A stretch of 64,000 bases of DNA from Candidatus Trichofilum aggregatum (GCA_016716885.1 JADJUV010000001.1:62001-126000), one strand, 5' to 3'. Counted from the stretch's first letter, positions 28,453 to 37,682 are shown. Translations and numbers: made by a program. The notes: generated by a model not told the origin, from the letters alone.

Positions 28453-28662
28453 ATGATTCCTGATGTGCAAGTGGGCGATTTGGCCCGATTACGTAAAATC
28501 CACCCTTGTGGTAGTTATGAATGGCGCGTTGTTCGCATTGGGGTAGATATTGGCCTGGTCTGTTTGGGTTGTCAGCGACGCGTCCTCATTCCCCGTAGTG
28601 TGTTTAACAAACGAGTAAAGAGCATCACTCGACCCCCGGAACCAGTAAACGGCGAGCAATGA
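28453..28662 (+). CDS. DUF951 family protein
   Basis: A 69-residue cytosolic protein. It matches the DUF951 pattern: VGDLARLRKIHPCGSYEWRVVRIGVDIGLVCLGCQRRVLIPRS. Conserved cysteines occur in HPCG and CLGC. The function of the family is unknown; a zinc or nucleic-acid role has been proposed from its composition only. It is the first gene of the plus-strand block. Confidence 0.85.
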   Translation: MIPDVQVGDLARLRKIHPCGSYEWRVVRIGVDIGLVCLGCQRRVLIPRSVFNKRVKSITRPPEPVNGEQ

Positions 28663-28715
28663 AATTGGTGATTGAACATTGCACTGATTACTGAGAATCC
28701 CTTATCCCTGACTTT

Positions 28716-30149
28716 ATGATAACCTGGCTGAGTATTATTTATCTCGCGGCCGCGGCCGCGCTCTCCGTTTATGGCCTCTTGGGCTTGTTTACCCTGGCTA
28801 TCTACTGGCAACATCGTCACCATACCCTGCCTACTCCCCACATCTAGCAGGACTGGCCGTTGGTAACGGTGCAACTGCCAATATTTAACGAACAATTTGT
28901 GGTAACACGTCTGCTTGACGCGGCCGCAGCCTTAGATTACCCACCTGACCGCCTACACATTCAAGTATTGGATGATTCCACGGATGAAACAACAGCGATT
29001 GCGGCCGCGCGAGTAGCCTACCATCAGCAACACGGCTGTCACATCACCCTGCATCATCGGGATAACCGGCAGGGCTTCAAAGCTGGCGCTTTGGCGGAAG
29101 GCATGAAGCAGACTCAGGGTGAATACATCGCCATTTTCGATGCCGACTTCCAATCCCAGCCTGATTTCCTGCGTCAGACCATCCCCTATTTTCAGCTTGA
29201 TGACCGCTTAGGGTTGGTTCAGGTTCGTTGGGATCACCTGAATCACACTGATTCCCCCTTAACCGCGGCTCAAGGCATTGCCATAGACAAACATTTCGCC
29301 ATTGAGCAGGCGGTGCGTTTTCGGGCTAACTTCTTCCCCAAATTTAATGGCTCCGGGGGCGTATGGCGGCGGGAATGCATAGAAGATGCGGGCGGCTGGC
29401 AAAACGACACCGTTTGCGAAGATTTGTGTTTGAGCACACGAGCTGTTTTACAAGGCTGGCACGCGCGTTTTTTGCCCCACATTACCGCTCCAGCCGAGTT
29501 ACCTACCAGCATAACGGCTTATAAAAGCCAGCAAGCGCGCTGGGCCAAAGGGTCGGCCCAATGTCTACTTAAGTTTGGGCGCGAGATGGCTACTTGTCCC
29601 GAACAAACCTGGGTAGGACGCTGGTACGCTATGCTGTCTATGTCGGCTTATGTCACCAGCACTCTGGTTATTATCTTACTGCTGGCGCTTGTGCCTCTGG
29701 TTTACTTACAATATCGTTTCCCACCCTGGCTCGTGGTGTTGGGCATTGCGGGTATTGGTCAACCCTTGTTATTTTTGTTGGCCCAGCGGTTCTTACACCG
29801 AGATTGGGGCTGGCGGCTGCGCCACTTGCCTACATTACTAATCCTGGCGGTGGGTCTGGCTCCAGCGATTAGTCGCGCTATTGTCCAGGCAGTGATCGGG
29901 CGCAATCATCCGTTTGTGCGTACACCCAAAGGGGCCGCGGGGCAATCCGTTTATCGCCTACCTTTTGATGGGATTGTGTTTGTAGAATTAGGCTTGGCTT
30001 TGTACGCGGCCGCAGGGCTTTTCTTCTGTTTTTGGCATCAAACCTACGGCCCGGCCTTTTTCTTCACCACCTGCTTGCTGGGGTTTGGGCTGGTGGGCCT
30101 GCAAAGTCTACGCGAAAATTGGCCCTTCGCCGCGCCATCGCACCCTTAA
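28716..30149 (+). CDS. GT2 glycosyltransferase, cellulose-synthase-like, with in-frame TAG
   Basis: A processive membrane beta-glycosyltransferase. From ATG 28716 the frame gives a transmembrane segment (ITWLSIIYLAAAAALSVYG, made partly of a doubled GCGGCCGC), then an in-frame TAG at 28845-28847, then the catalytic domain without frame change: PIFNEQ, DDSTDET, DADF and QQARW (the Q/RxxRW signature), followed by four to five transmembrane segments. The total is 477 codons. Homologues read straight through, so TAG is either a base error, a true nonsense mutation, or the domain starts at TTG 28860. The product polymer is unknown. Confidence 0.78.
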
Positions 30150-30166
30150 ATGGGGAAGGATCATTT

Positions 30167-31054
30167 ATGTCACAATCATTTTGGAAACCGTTACGATTGA
30201 TCGTTTTAGTGGGGCTGTTGGTGGCCTGCGGCCGCGACAACACCACCTCTCCCCCACCTACCAATACCCAAACCGGCCCGGTACAAGTAGAAGGCCCATC
30301 GTCCCTACAAACCTTTGTCGTCACCGATGATTTTGCCGTGGGGCAGCCGCGTGTCCCCTTCGTTCTCTATGATGGGCCAACGACCGTAGCCACCGCCCAG
30401 GCCGTGTCCATCCAACTATTTGACCTGAGCCAGGAGCCACCGCTGGAACGGTGGCAAGGCGAGGCTACTGGCTACAATGATTACGCCGTGCCTTATTGGG
30501 TGGTGTATCCAGAAATTCCCACGGCTGGCAATTGGGGCTTGGGTGCCACGGTCACATTGGCCGATGGCACCGTCACGCAAACCCAGTTTGTCATCGTAGT
30601 GGCTGAGATGAGCCAACTACCCCTGGTGGGCACGCGGCCGCCCGCCAGCCAAAATCGCACGCTCACCACCGAACCCGACATCAGCAAACTTTCGTCCGGG
30701 CAAAACCCTATCCCCGCCCTGTACCAGATGACCGTCGCCGAAGCCCTGGATTCGGGTAAACCGTCGGTCATCACCTTTTCCACCCCGGCCTTTTGCCAGA
30801 CCGCCATTTGTGCCCCGGTTGTTAATTCCGTGGAATCGGTTTACCAGCAGGTAGGGGAAGCGGCCAATTTCCTGCACCTGGAGATATACAAAGAGTTTGA
30901 CCCGTTGGTTCAGGCTGATGAAGTTGATGAATGGCATCTGACCAGTGAACCCTGGACGTTTGTGTTGAATGCAGATGGCCAGGTGGCGGCGGTGTTGGGT
31001 GGGCCGGTTTCGCCGCAGGAGTTGATGGATGAGCTGGGACAGGTGTTGCCCTAA
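30167..31054 (+). CDS. Lipoprotein with thioredoxin-like domain
   Basis: Start at 30167 (MSQSFWKPLRLIVLVGLLVACGRDN) gives a lipoprotein signal with lipobox LVAC and Cys21. Residues 45-150 form a beta-rich extracytoplasmic domain; residues 190-295 look thioredoxin-like (PSVITFSTPAFCQTAICAPVVNSVESVY...), with two cysteines spaced C-x4-C, not the classical CxxC. It is the gene before copC, so a copper- or redox-related periplasmic-side role is plausible but unproven. A GCGGCCGC octamer encodes the GR after the lipid cysteine. Confidence 0.75.
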   Translation: MSQSFWKPLRLIVLVGLLVACGRDNTTSPPPTNTQTGPVQVEGPSSLQTFVVTDDFAVGQPRVPFVLYDGPTTVATAQAVSIQLFDLSQEPPLERWQGEATGYNDYAVPYWVVYPEIPTAGNWGLGATVTLADGTVTQTQFVIVVAEMSQLPLVGTRPPASQNRTLTTEPDISKLSSGQNPIPALYQMTVAEALDSGKPSVITFSTPAFCQTAICAPVVNSVESVYQQVGEAANFLHLEIYKEFDPLVQADEVDEWHLTSEPWTFVLNADGQVAAVLGGPVSPQELMDELGQVLP

Positions 31055-31086
31055 GATGCGTGGTGCGTGGTGCGTAGTGCGTGTGG
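31054..31086. repeat. GTGCGTG heptamer array at the copC start
   Basis: Four tandem heptamers close to GTGCGTG spanning the copC start codon region. The same unit occurs in non-coding DNA at 32400-32446, 60229-60247 and 63307-63365. It resembles the short tandem heptamer repeats (STRR) described in cyanobacteria. Confidence 0.65.
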
Positions 31087-31547
31087 CCTCACTGTTGGTT
31101 GTGTTGGGCATGGGGTTGATGACGCGGCCGCAACCCCTCTATGCGCACAACGAATTACGCCAATCCTTCCCCACTGCCGGGCAAATCCTCAATGAATCCC
31201 CCTCAGAGATTCGTTTGACCTTCAGTGAACCCTCAGCCAATGTGTTTATTAAGCTGTATGATCGCCAATTCCAGGAAATCCCCGGCTTACAAGTTCTAGC
31301 GGCCACACCGGATTCCAGTGAAGCCATCGCCCAGGTACCAAAATTGAAAGCGGGCACATATACGGTACAATGGCTCACCCTGTCGGCAGATAATCATACC
31401 GTCAGTGGCACCTTCCAATTTGAAGTACGCGGAACATCCCAGGCAGGCGTAATAAACGGGATAATTATGGGCGTGTTCGCGGCCGCGGTACTGACTGGCC
31501 TGGCGCTCTTCAGCAAACAAATAAGATCATCCCCAAACCAACCATGA
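31056..31547 (+). CDS. CopC-domain copper-binding protein
   Basis: Signal peptide, then a CopC domain beginning HNELRQSFPTAGQILNESPSEIRLTFSEP, whose first histidine is the usual Cu(II) ligand after cleavage, and ending ADNHTVSGTFQFEV. A C-terminal transmembrane helix follows (GVINGIIMGVFAAAVLTGLALF). The start at 31056 is uncertain because its first codons (MRGAWCVVRVA) are built from a GTGCGTG heptamer array that also occurs in intergenic DNA. The stop overlaps the amidase start by 4 nt. Confidence 0.8.
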   Translation: MRGAWCVVRVASLLVVLGMGLMTRPQPLYAHNELRQSFPTAGQILNESPSEIRLTFSEPSANVFIKLYDRQFQEIPGLQVLAATPDSSEAIAQVPKLKAGTYTVQWLTLSADNHTVSGTFQFEVRGTSQAGVINGIIMGVFAAAVLTGLALFSKQIRSSPNQP

Positions 31548-32395
31548 AACTCAAAGTCGGTCTCTCGCAAATGAACCCCAAGCTCGGTGACATCCAGGCC
31601 AACCTGGACATACACCTGAAAACCATCGCCCAGGCCGCTGATCAGGGAGTGGAACTGCTCATTTTCCCGGAGCTTTCCCTGACTGGTTATCGTCTGCACG
31701 ACCTGGCCTACAGTGTGGCCCTGCGCCCCAGCCAACGTGACCCTATTTTTGGCAAACTTCTGGATGCCAGCCGGGATGTGGACATAGTGGTTGGTTTTGT
31801 GGAGACGGATGCGCGGCAGAAATTCCACATCGCGGCCGCGTACTTGTCCCAGGGCGAAATGGTTCATCTGCACCGCAAAGTGTACCTGCCCACCTATGGC
31901 ATGTTCGACGAAGGGCGCTATTTTGCCTGGGGTGACGCCATCCGCGCCTTTGATACCCGCTTTGGCCGTATGGGTATCCTCATCTGCGAAGATTTCTGGC
32001 ACATCAGCCCACCCCACCTGCTCTGGCTCGATGGAGCCGACATTCTCATTCTCACCTCAGCTTCACCGGGGCGGGGCATCGCCACCGAACAAAAAATCGG
32101 TAGTGCCAAATGGGTGGAACATATCAACCAGGCCTATGCCAGCATCTTCACCAACTTCGTTTTGCACACCAACCGCACCGGCTTTGAGGATGGGGTCAGC
32201 TTTTGGGGCGGGGCCACCGTCTTTGACCCGGAAGGCAAACAACTGGTACAAGGGCCTTACTACGAAGACGCCCTCGTCACCGCCAAACTGGATTTAAACC
32301 AGCTTCGGCGCACGCGCATCCGCCTGCCCGTTTTGCGAGATGAGCGGGTGGAGCTAACATTGCGGGAATTGAAACGGATTACCCAACGATCATAA
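31544..32395 (+). CDS. Nitrilase/carbon-nitrogen hydrolase family amidase
   Basis: Cytosolic amidase of the nitrilase superfamily; the substrate is not identifiable. The catalytic triad is visible: E43 in FPELSLTGY, K112 in HRKVYLPTYGMFDEGRYF and C148 in ILICEDFWH. The loop after the lysine resembles the glutaminase domain of NAD synthetases, but no synthetase domain is attached. At 283 residues it is normal. It overlaps copC by 4 nt. Confidence 0.88.
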   Translation: MKLKVGLSQMNPKLGDIQANLDIHLKTIAQAADQGVELLIFPELSLTGYRLHDLAYSVALRPSQRDPIFGKLLDASRDVDIVVGFVETDARQKFHIAAAYLSQGEMVHLHRKVYLPTYGMFDEGRYFAWGDAIRAFDTRFGRMGILICEDFWHISPPHLLWLDGADILILTSASPGRGIATEQKIGSAKWVEHINQAYASIFTNFVLHTNRTGFEDGVSFWGGATVFDPEGKQLVQGPYYEDALVTAKLDLNQLRRTRIRLPVLRDERVELTLRELKRITQRS

Positions 32396-32399
32396 ACAG

Positions 32400-32446
32400 C
32401 GTGGTGCGTATTGCGTGTTCCGTTCTTTGACGCACCACGCACCACG
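32400..32446. repeat. Inverted GTGCGTG heptamer element
   Basis: GTGGTGCGTATTGCGTG, a short spacer, then ACGCACCACGCACCACG: heptamer tandems facing each other so that the element can fold back. It occupies most of the 85-bp gap between the amidase and the next gene. Confidence 0.65.
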
Positions 32447-32480
32447 TTATCACTCATACCAATTTCTGAAGGAACTATTC

Positions 32481-33278
32481 ATGCACATTGCTATTCGTAC
32501 CGCGTCCTTAAGCCAGGACACCCCTACCGCGCTGGAGCGCGCGGCCGCGCTCGGTTTTCAGCACGTCGAAGTCAACCTGCTCAATCACGAATTTGGCTAC
32601 GGCTACAAACGCAAAGCCAATGTTCGTTTCTACCGTGAACTCAAACGACAACTCGATAACCTGGGGCTGGCGGTCTGGTCATTTACCAGCGTACCGCTCA
32701 CCCAGGAGCAAATGTTCTTTGAACGTGCCCGCAAAGACATCCTCATGGGTGCGGCGGGGGCTGGCGGCATTCTCGATGCCAAAGTGTTCACCGTCAAACC
32801 CGCCGATATTTTCACCAGCGAGATCAATTTTGAGAGTTACCTGACGGACAGGAACTCGCCCCCCATGATCGAAGGGTATGATGAAGCCTGGGTTCAGGCG
32901 GTCAACCGGCGCATCACCACGGCGGTGCTCAATTACGACCACTGGATCGGCATCCCCCTGAGCAACCACGCCGAACGAATGAAAAAAATCACCCTTGATC
33001 TGGGAATTGGCTGGGCCATGGATGTGCGACGGGCTACTCATCGGGGTAATCTGGATGAGTGGCTCAAACAAGTGGGTGACCGGTTAGCCGTGGCTTATGC
33101 CTACGACCTGGCCGCAGATGGCGAAACCCCCTGCGCTCCGGCGGGGCCGGAATGGTCAGCCTGGGCCGAAGTCATCAAACAAACCCGGCTGAAATGTATG
33201 GTCATGTACGCCCACCCCTCACAGAGTGATGAGGAGATTGTCCGAAGTCGGGAATACCTGCAATCGCTGTTGGGCTGA
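32481..33278 (+). CDS. Xylose-isomerase-like TIM-barrel protein
   Basis: Start at 32481 (MHIAIRTASLSQDTPTALERAAALGFQHVEVNLL) with GAAGGA upstream; the N-terminal beta-strand and following helix match the AP-endonuclease-2/xylose-isomerase-like barrel. The protein is 265 residues. Aspartate, histidine and glutamate positions that could bind metal occur (LDLGIGWAMDVRRATHRGN, MYAHPSQSDEE), but the usual strict metal set is not obvious. Substrate unknown. It lies between the amidase and era. Confidence 0.65.
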   Translation: MHIAIRTASLSQDTPTALERAAALGFQHVEVNLLNHEFGYGYKRKANVRFYRELKRQLDNLGLAVWSFTSVPLTQEQMFFERARKDILMGAAGAGGILDAKVFTVKPADIFTSEINFESYLTDRNSPPMIEGYDEAWVQAVNRRITTAVLNYDHWIGIPLSNHAERMKKITLDLGIGWAMDVRRATHRGNLDEWLKQVGDRLAVAYAYDLAADGETPCAPAGPEWSAWAEVIKQTRLKCMVMYAHPSQSDEEIVRSREYLQSLLG

Positions 33279-33319
33279 GGCGAGAAATTTCTTGGCCCTT
33301 ATGCCAAAAGTTGAGAAAA

Positions 33320-34282
33320 ATGAGCGATTTAAGCAAACCAGAAAACGAAAAAGATGAATTCGACGAAGTTTTACCAGAAGGCCACCGTTCTGGTTTTGTC
33401 GCCGTGGTGGGGCGGCCCAATGTGGGCAAGAGTACCCTCATCAACCAGTTCATGCGCGAGAAGATAGCCATTGCTACGCCGCGGCCGCAGACAACCCGCA
33501 TCCGCCAACTGGGCATCATCACCGAACCCCACTACCAGGCCATCTTCATGGACACCCCCGGCCTCATTGGCAAACCCCGCCATAAACTAGATGAGTTCAT
33601 GAAGCAGACCGCCCTGGAAACCCTTAGCGATGCCGACATCATCTTGTGGCTAGTAGAGCTAACCGAAGCCCCCGGTGGCCTGGAGCGAGAAATAGCTGAT
33701 TACCTGAAACGGCTCGGCCCAGAGGCCAAAATTGTTCTGGTGCTGAACAAAAGCGACCTCGTTGATCCCATCACCATCCCTTCACGCATCGAAACGTATA
33801 AAACTTTGCTCCCCGACGCCAGTTGGATCGCTATTTCGGCGCTGATGGGGACAGGGTGTGATGTACTTCTGGAAAAGTTGGTCGAAGGGTTGCCCCTCGG
33901 CCCACGCTACTACCCGGCAGATCAGGCCACCGATCTTTTTGTGCGTGACATTGCTGGCGAGATGATTCGGGAGCAGATTTTGCTCCAACTGCGCGACGAG
34001 GATCCCTATGGCACAGCCGTGCGGATTGATCAATTCAAGGAGCGGGAACAAGGGTCAGTCTATATTCAGGCCACGATTTTTGTCGAACGGGACACCCACA
34101 AGAAAATCATTATCGGTAAAAAAGGGGAGCAACTGCGCCAAATTGGGGCCGAAGCCCGTAAAGGGATCGAAGAATTGGTCGAAGGAGCGGTTTTCCTGGA
34201 ATTATGGGTCAAAGTCGAACCAAAATGGCGACAAAGCGAACAACAACTCAGACGATTTGGTTATACCAGACCGACGATGTAA
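33320..34282 (+). CDS. era: GTPase Era
   Basis: Binds the 3' end of 16S rRNA and helps 30S maturation. The G1 motif GRPNVGKST is at residues 31-39, DTPG at 78-81 and NKSD near 148; the C-terminal KH domain carries IIGKKGEQLRQIG. ATG 33320 is chosen over a TTG 9 nt upstream. The N-terminal acidic extension of about 20 residues (SDLSKPENEKDEFDEVLPE) is longer than in E. coli. The terminator is at 34399-34440. Confidence 0.96.
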   Translation: MSDLSKPENEKDEFDEVLPEGHRSGFVAVVGRPNVGKSTLINQFMREKIAIATPRPQTTRIRQLGIITEPHYQAIFMDTPGLIGKPRHKLDEFMKQTALETLSDADIILWLVELTEAPGGLEREIADYLKRLGPEAKIVLVLNKSDLVDPITIPSRIETYKTLLPDASWIAISALMGTGCDVLLEKLVEGLPLGPRYYPADQATDLFVRDIAGEMIREQILLQLRDEDPYGTAVRIDQFKEREQGSVYIQATIFVERDTHKKIIIGKKGEQLRQIGAEARKGIEELVEGAVFLELWVKVEPKWRQSEQQLRRFGYTRPTM

Positions 34283-34285
34283 CTG

Positions 34286-34362
34286 GAGTTTAGAGCCAGA
34301 GGAAAGAGCTAGAGCGAATTACTCGGGAAAATCCTCTAGCTCTAGCTCTGAACTCTAAACTC
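34286..34362. repeat. Two-stem inverted repeat after era
   Basis: GAGTTTAGAG pairs with CTCTAAACTC (outer), and AGAGCTAGAG pairs with CTCTAGCTCT (inner). The AGAGCTA-like units have a period near seven, the same layout as other inverted heptamer elements in this window. Confidence 0.6.
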
Positions 34363-34398
34363 AAGATGTAAGTGACTTCGCCAAACGTGAAATAATCG

Positions 34399-34440
34399 AG
34401 CCAGTTTCTGTCCAGATGACAGAGGCTGGCTTTTTGTTTT
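34399..34440 (+). terminator. Intrinsic terminator of era
   Basis: GCCAG-TT-TCTG pairs with CAGA-GG-CTGGC, followed by TTTTTGTTTT. The rest of the 373-bp gap 34283-34655 holds the inverted repeat at 34286-34362 and a short GAGGCGCAAAGGCGCG repeat near 34570, and no gene. Confidence 0.8.
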
Positions 34441-34655
34441 CCTGAGAATGGGCTTAATAGTTCAGAACATTTGGCCTATCTAAGGGTTCTCTTATGTGAC
34501 AAGGGGGTTATAACGTTGTCTAATGGGTCAATTGAAGCAACACCAGATGATAGGTGAAGCGCACACAGAGGCGCAAAGGCGCGAAGTTAGCAGAGAAAAT
34601 TCGTGTCATTTGTGGCTTTCCAGAGTGGATTCACTGGCTATTGATGAGGTGAAAA

Positions 34656-35702
34656 ATGAGGGATGAAATGATAGATGAGAATGTTTCCCGACGGGGATTT
34701 TTGAAGGCGGTGATGGCAACGGCCGCGGCCGCGACCGCAGTTGGGGCTGGGGCGGCCTGGCTCAAGGGCAAAGAAGCCCTCACCGTCCAGACCATTCCCG
34801 TGGCTGCCGCCCCCCGGATCACCAACCCCATCGCTTATGACGCCACGGCTAACTCCGAAATAATGGCCCAACTGATCGCTGCCCAGGCGGAAAATGTGCG
34901 CCTGCAAGCCGCACTGGATGCCTCCACCCGGCAGGTGATGGCGATTAATGGCGCGGATGGCAACAACGCGGCCGCGATCCAAAACCTGCAACTAGAACTC
35001 AATGATGCTACCAACCGGGCCGGTATCCTGGCGGGCCTCGTCGCCATGTTTGATCAGCTAGAAGGCGTAGACCTGAGCCAACTACTCGAAAACGGTCTAA
35101 CCACCGTCGGTGAGGCCGTCACTGACCTGGTGGACGACATCCCCACCCTGGAAGAAGCCATCACCGCCGGGCGAACTGCCCTACAAGAGCTAGAAAATGA
35201 TGTGCCCCTCATCGAAAATGGGCGCACCTGGCTGGAAGAACAAACCAATCGGCTGGAAACGTATTATTTGGGCGTCGAGATTTTTCTACGTGAAGCCGTG
35301 GAAACAGCCGGTAATTTTCTGGAAATATTAAACCAATGGTTTCAAGATGTGCTCAAGTGGCTCCCGTTTGGTATGGGAACCAAGGCCTCTAACGTGATGA
35401 ATGCCTTGACCACCCTCTTGCAAGAAACGCCAAACGCCATTTCTGGGGTACGCACAACCTCTCTACCGACGATGAACACCTGGTTCAAGCGAGAGGCTGG
35501 TCAAGAACTGCCCATTCGCGCCCGGCTCATCCAGCCCTTGCGGGATAACACCCTGGCTAAGGCTGGCACCATTGGTGGTAAAGCCACCGCTATTCAAACC
35601 AAACTCAATGAATCACTTGGCACCCCAGTCAGCACCGCTTTGCTTGCCCGCCAAACAATTCGGGGACAAATAGCCAGCTACCGCGAACGGCACCAAATTT
35701 GA
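34656..35702 (+). CDS. Tat-exported coiled-coil protein of unknown function
   Basis: 348 residues. A twin-arginine signal is clear: SRRGFLKAV at 11-19, then a hydrophobic run rich in alanine (MATAAAATAVGAGAAW) and processing near residue 50. Residues 65-125 are helical with coiled-coil character (NSEIMAQLIAAQAENVRLQAALDAS). The remainder is mainly helical with no enzyme motif that I recognise. Tat export implies folding before export or a cofactor, but none is visible. Its neighbours are era and, convergently, a Ser/Thr kinase. Confidence 0.7.
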   Translation: MRDEMIDENVSRRGFLKAVMATAAAATAVGAGAAWLKGKEALTVQTIPVAAAPRITNPIAYDATANSEIMAQLIAAQAENVRLQAALDASTRQVMAINGADGNNAAAIQNLQLELNDATNRAGILAGLVAMFDQLEGVDLSQLLENGLTTVGEAVTDLVDDIPTLEEAITAGRTALQELENDVPLIENGRTWLEEQTNRLETYYLGVEIFLREAVETAGNFLEILNQWFQDVLKWLPFGMGTKASNVMNALTTLLQETPNAISGVRTTSLPTMNTWFKREAGQELPIRARLIQPLRDNTLAKAGTIGGKATAIQTKLNESLGTPVSTALLARQTIRGQIASYRERHQI

Positions 35703-35721
35703 TCCTTGTGCTGAAACATAC

Positions 35722-35766
35722 AAAAAAGCCGCCGCTTTCGGACGAAAGCGGCGGCTTTTTGTTTTT
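35722..35766. terminator. Bidirectional intrinsic terminator
   Basis: The stem AAAAAGCCGCCGCTTTCG / CGAAAGCGGCGGCTTTTT sits between convergent genes (Tat protein and kinase), with T or A runs on both sides, so it can serve both strands. Confidence 0.88.
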
Positions 35767-35835
35767 CTGGGGTTGTCATTCCGCAATTCGGGCAGACATT
35801 TTTATCAAACGTACCAGAATTTGAGTCGGTCGGAC

Positions 35836-37488
35836 CTATTGAATTTGGCTGACGGATAGGACAAACACCTTGAGCGTCTTGTCTTCTGTCAGGCTGATGG
35901 GGCTGACGAGTTCGGTGGTGAACTGGTTGCTGACGAGGTTGTGGGTGCTTTGGGAAATGAGGATGGATTCAGGTGGAGCGGCCCGACCCACATATTGGGC
36001 CGTCAAAACGGTTTCGCCACTTGTCTCGTGCAGGGGCACAAAACCAGTGTGTAGCCCAAAACGAATCTTGAAATCGGGCATGATAGTACGGATTTGGGTC
36101 GTCTTCTGCCGCAGTTCTAGAGCGGCGTTGACGGGGCGAGGGGCCGTTTCCGGCACGCTGGTGGGGGTATCAAAGGTAGCCACGAAGCCATTTTCCGTGC
36201 GGTTGACGATGCTTCCCCCGTGGCTGATGACAGCGTCATTGAACAACTTCCAAATGGGATGATCGGGCATGGCCTGCAAATATTTGTTGGTATTGGCAAC
36301 CAGGACCGTGACGAGTTTGCGTTTGGACGCGGCCGCGGACGCCGCCGCCTGCTCCAGGCGTGTTTGCAACTGCCCCTTCATCCGTTCGGCCAACTCCTGA
36401 CCCCGCAAACTCACCTTCTCCCATTGCGTCTCCAACACCGGTTTAGCAATATCCAACCCCCTCTGCACCTCCGCCTGAATGTGGCTCAGGTCGGGCATGG
36501 AGACGCGCCCCGGTGTGGGTGGCGGCTGAACAACGGTGGCATTGGGGTCTGCGGGAGGCACGATTTTGGCCGGGGGCAAAACCATCGTGGCATCTGGCCT
36601 GACGGTCAACGGCATCTGTTGCCCGGTCAGATCGGCCAACATTTGGGCCACACTTTGATAACGGGCTTCCGGGTCTTTTTCCAGGCTCTTCAGGATAACC
36701 GCTTCTAGCCATTCTGGTAGATGGGGCGCCACAGAACGGGGCGGAATCGGGGCTTCGGTGACTTGTTTGACGATAAGGCCCACCTGGGTCTCTGATTGAA
36801 AGGGGAGTTGGCCGGTGGACAGTTCGTAAAGCATGACCCCCAGGCTGTAAATATCGGTACGGCCATCGCCCGCCATGCCCTTGCACTGCTCCGGAGACAT
36901 GTAGGCGGGTGTGCCCATGACCGTGCCGGTGGCGGTGAGTCGGTTGTCGGTGACGATCTTGGCTAAACCAAAATCGGTGAGGATGACGCGGCCGCGGCTG
37001 TCTATCATCACATTAGCTGGTTTTACATCCCGGTGAATCATCTCCTGCTCATGGGCATAAGCCAGGGCTTCCCCCACCCCCTTGATGATGCGAATCACCT
37101 CATCCAGCGTAAAACTCTGACCTTCAGCCTGCATTTTCGTCAGTTTGTGGCTCAGGGATGCGCCATCAATAAATTCCATCACCATGTATGGACGACCCTC
37201 GTCCACATCATAGTCAAATACCTGAACAATGTGCGGGTGGCGCAGGGCGGCTACGTTTTGCGCTTCTCGCTGAAAACGGGTGATAAATTCGGGGTCTTTA
37301 GCCAGGTAGGGGTGGATAACTTTGATGGCGACGTGTCGGTTAAGCGAGGGTTGGAACGCCTTGTACACTTCGGCCATGCCCCCACCCCCTAACGAAGCCA
37401 CCATATCAAACTTACCAATTGTCTGCCCGACGAGGTCGGTGGACTGGTTAGAAGCTGGTTTGCGGGAAGATGATTTGCGTTTGGCCAT
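35836..37488 (-). CDS. Ser/Thr protein kinase fused to an inactive-looking nucleotide-cyclase domain
   Basis: 550 residues. Kinase domain, about 26-290: glycine loop LGGGGMAEV (33-41), K56, catalytic HRD 152-154 and DFG 172-174, APE-like MSPEQ. A proline-rich linker (300-330) and an amphipathic helical stretch follow, then residues 391-548 resembling a class III cyclase (KLVTVLVANTNKYL, FKIRFGLHTGFV). The two metal aspartates of active cyclases are replaced: N399 in place of the usual FAD aspartate, and E432-N433-G in place of GDG. There is no transmembrane segment. The fold may sense or scaffold. Neighbours: Tat protein (convergent) and DUF2089 operon (divergent). Confidence 0.85.
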   Translation of the reverse strand: MAKRKSSSRKPASNQSTDLVGQTIGKFDMVASLGGGGMAEVYKAFQPSLNRHVAIKVIHPYLAKDPEFITRFQREAQNVAALRHPHIVQVFDYDVDEGRPYMVMEFIDGASLSHKLTKMQAEGQSFTLDEVIRIIKGVGEALAYAHEQEMIHRDVKPANVMIDSRGRVILTDFGLAKIVTDNRLTATGTVMGTPAYMSPEQCKGMAGDGRTDIYSLGVMLYELSTGQLPFQSETQVGLIVKQVTEAPIPPRSVAPHLPEWLEAVILKSLEKDPEARYQSVAQMLADLTGQQMPLTVRPDATMVLPPAKIVPPADPNATVVQPPPTPGRVSMPDLSHIQAEVQRGLDIAKPVLETQWEKVSLRGQELAERMKGQLQTRLEQAAASAAASKRKLVTVLVANTNKYLQAMPDHPIWKLFNDAVISHGGSIVNRTENGFVATFDTPTSVPETAPRPVNAALELRQKTTQIRTIMPDFKIRFGLHTGFVPLHETSGETVLTAQYVGRAAPPESILISQSTHNLVSNQFTTELVSPISLTEDKTLKVFVLSVSQIQ

Positions 37489-37626
37489 AGCGCGGTAACT
37501 ATATCATTTTCTAGGCTGAATGGGGAGATGGGCCGGGTATGCGGCCGCGAACCATTCTTTTTGGTTATTAAACTCAAAATATGGCGCTCCCCTCAATAAA
37601 TTTGCCAATTACTCAAATAATTCATC

Positions 37627-37649
37627 AATTTTGACAATTAATCAAAATT
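37627..37649. promoter_or_regulatory. Perfect palindrome upstream of the DUF2089 promoter
   Basis: AATTTTGA-N7-TCAAAATT, an 8-bp perfect inverted repeat that ends 4 nt before the -35 box at 37654. A site of this size and place could bind a dimeric helix-turn-helix regulator, for example the DUF2089 protein itself. AT-rich DNA surrounds it. Confidence 0.55.
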
Positions 37650-37653
37650 ATTG

Positions 37654-37682
37654 TTGACAACCGCAATATTTTTGTGTATTCT
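37654..37682 (+). promoter_or_regulatory. Sigma-70-type promoter for the DUF2089 operon
   Basis: TTGACA (37654-37659), a 17-nt spacer and TATTCT (37677-37682), giving a short leader before the ATG at 37703. Confidence 0.75.
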
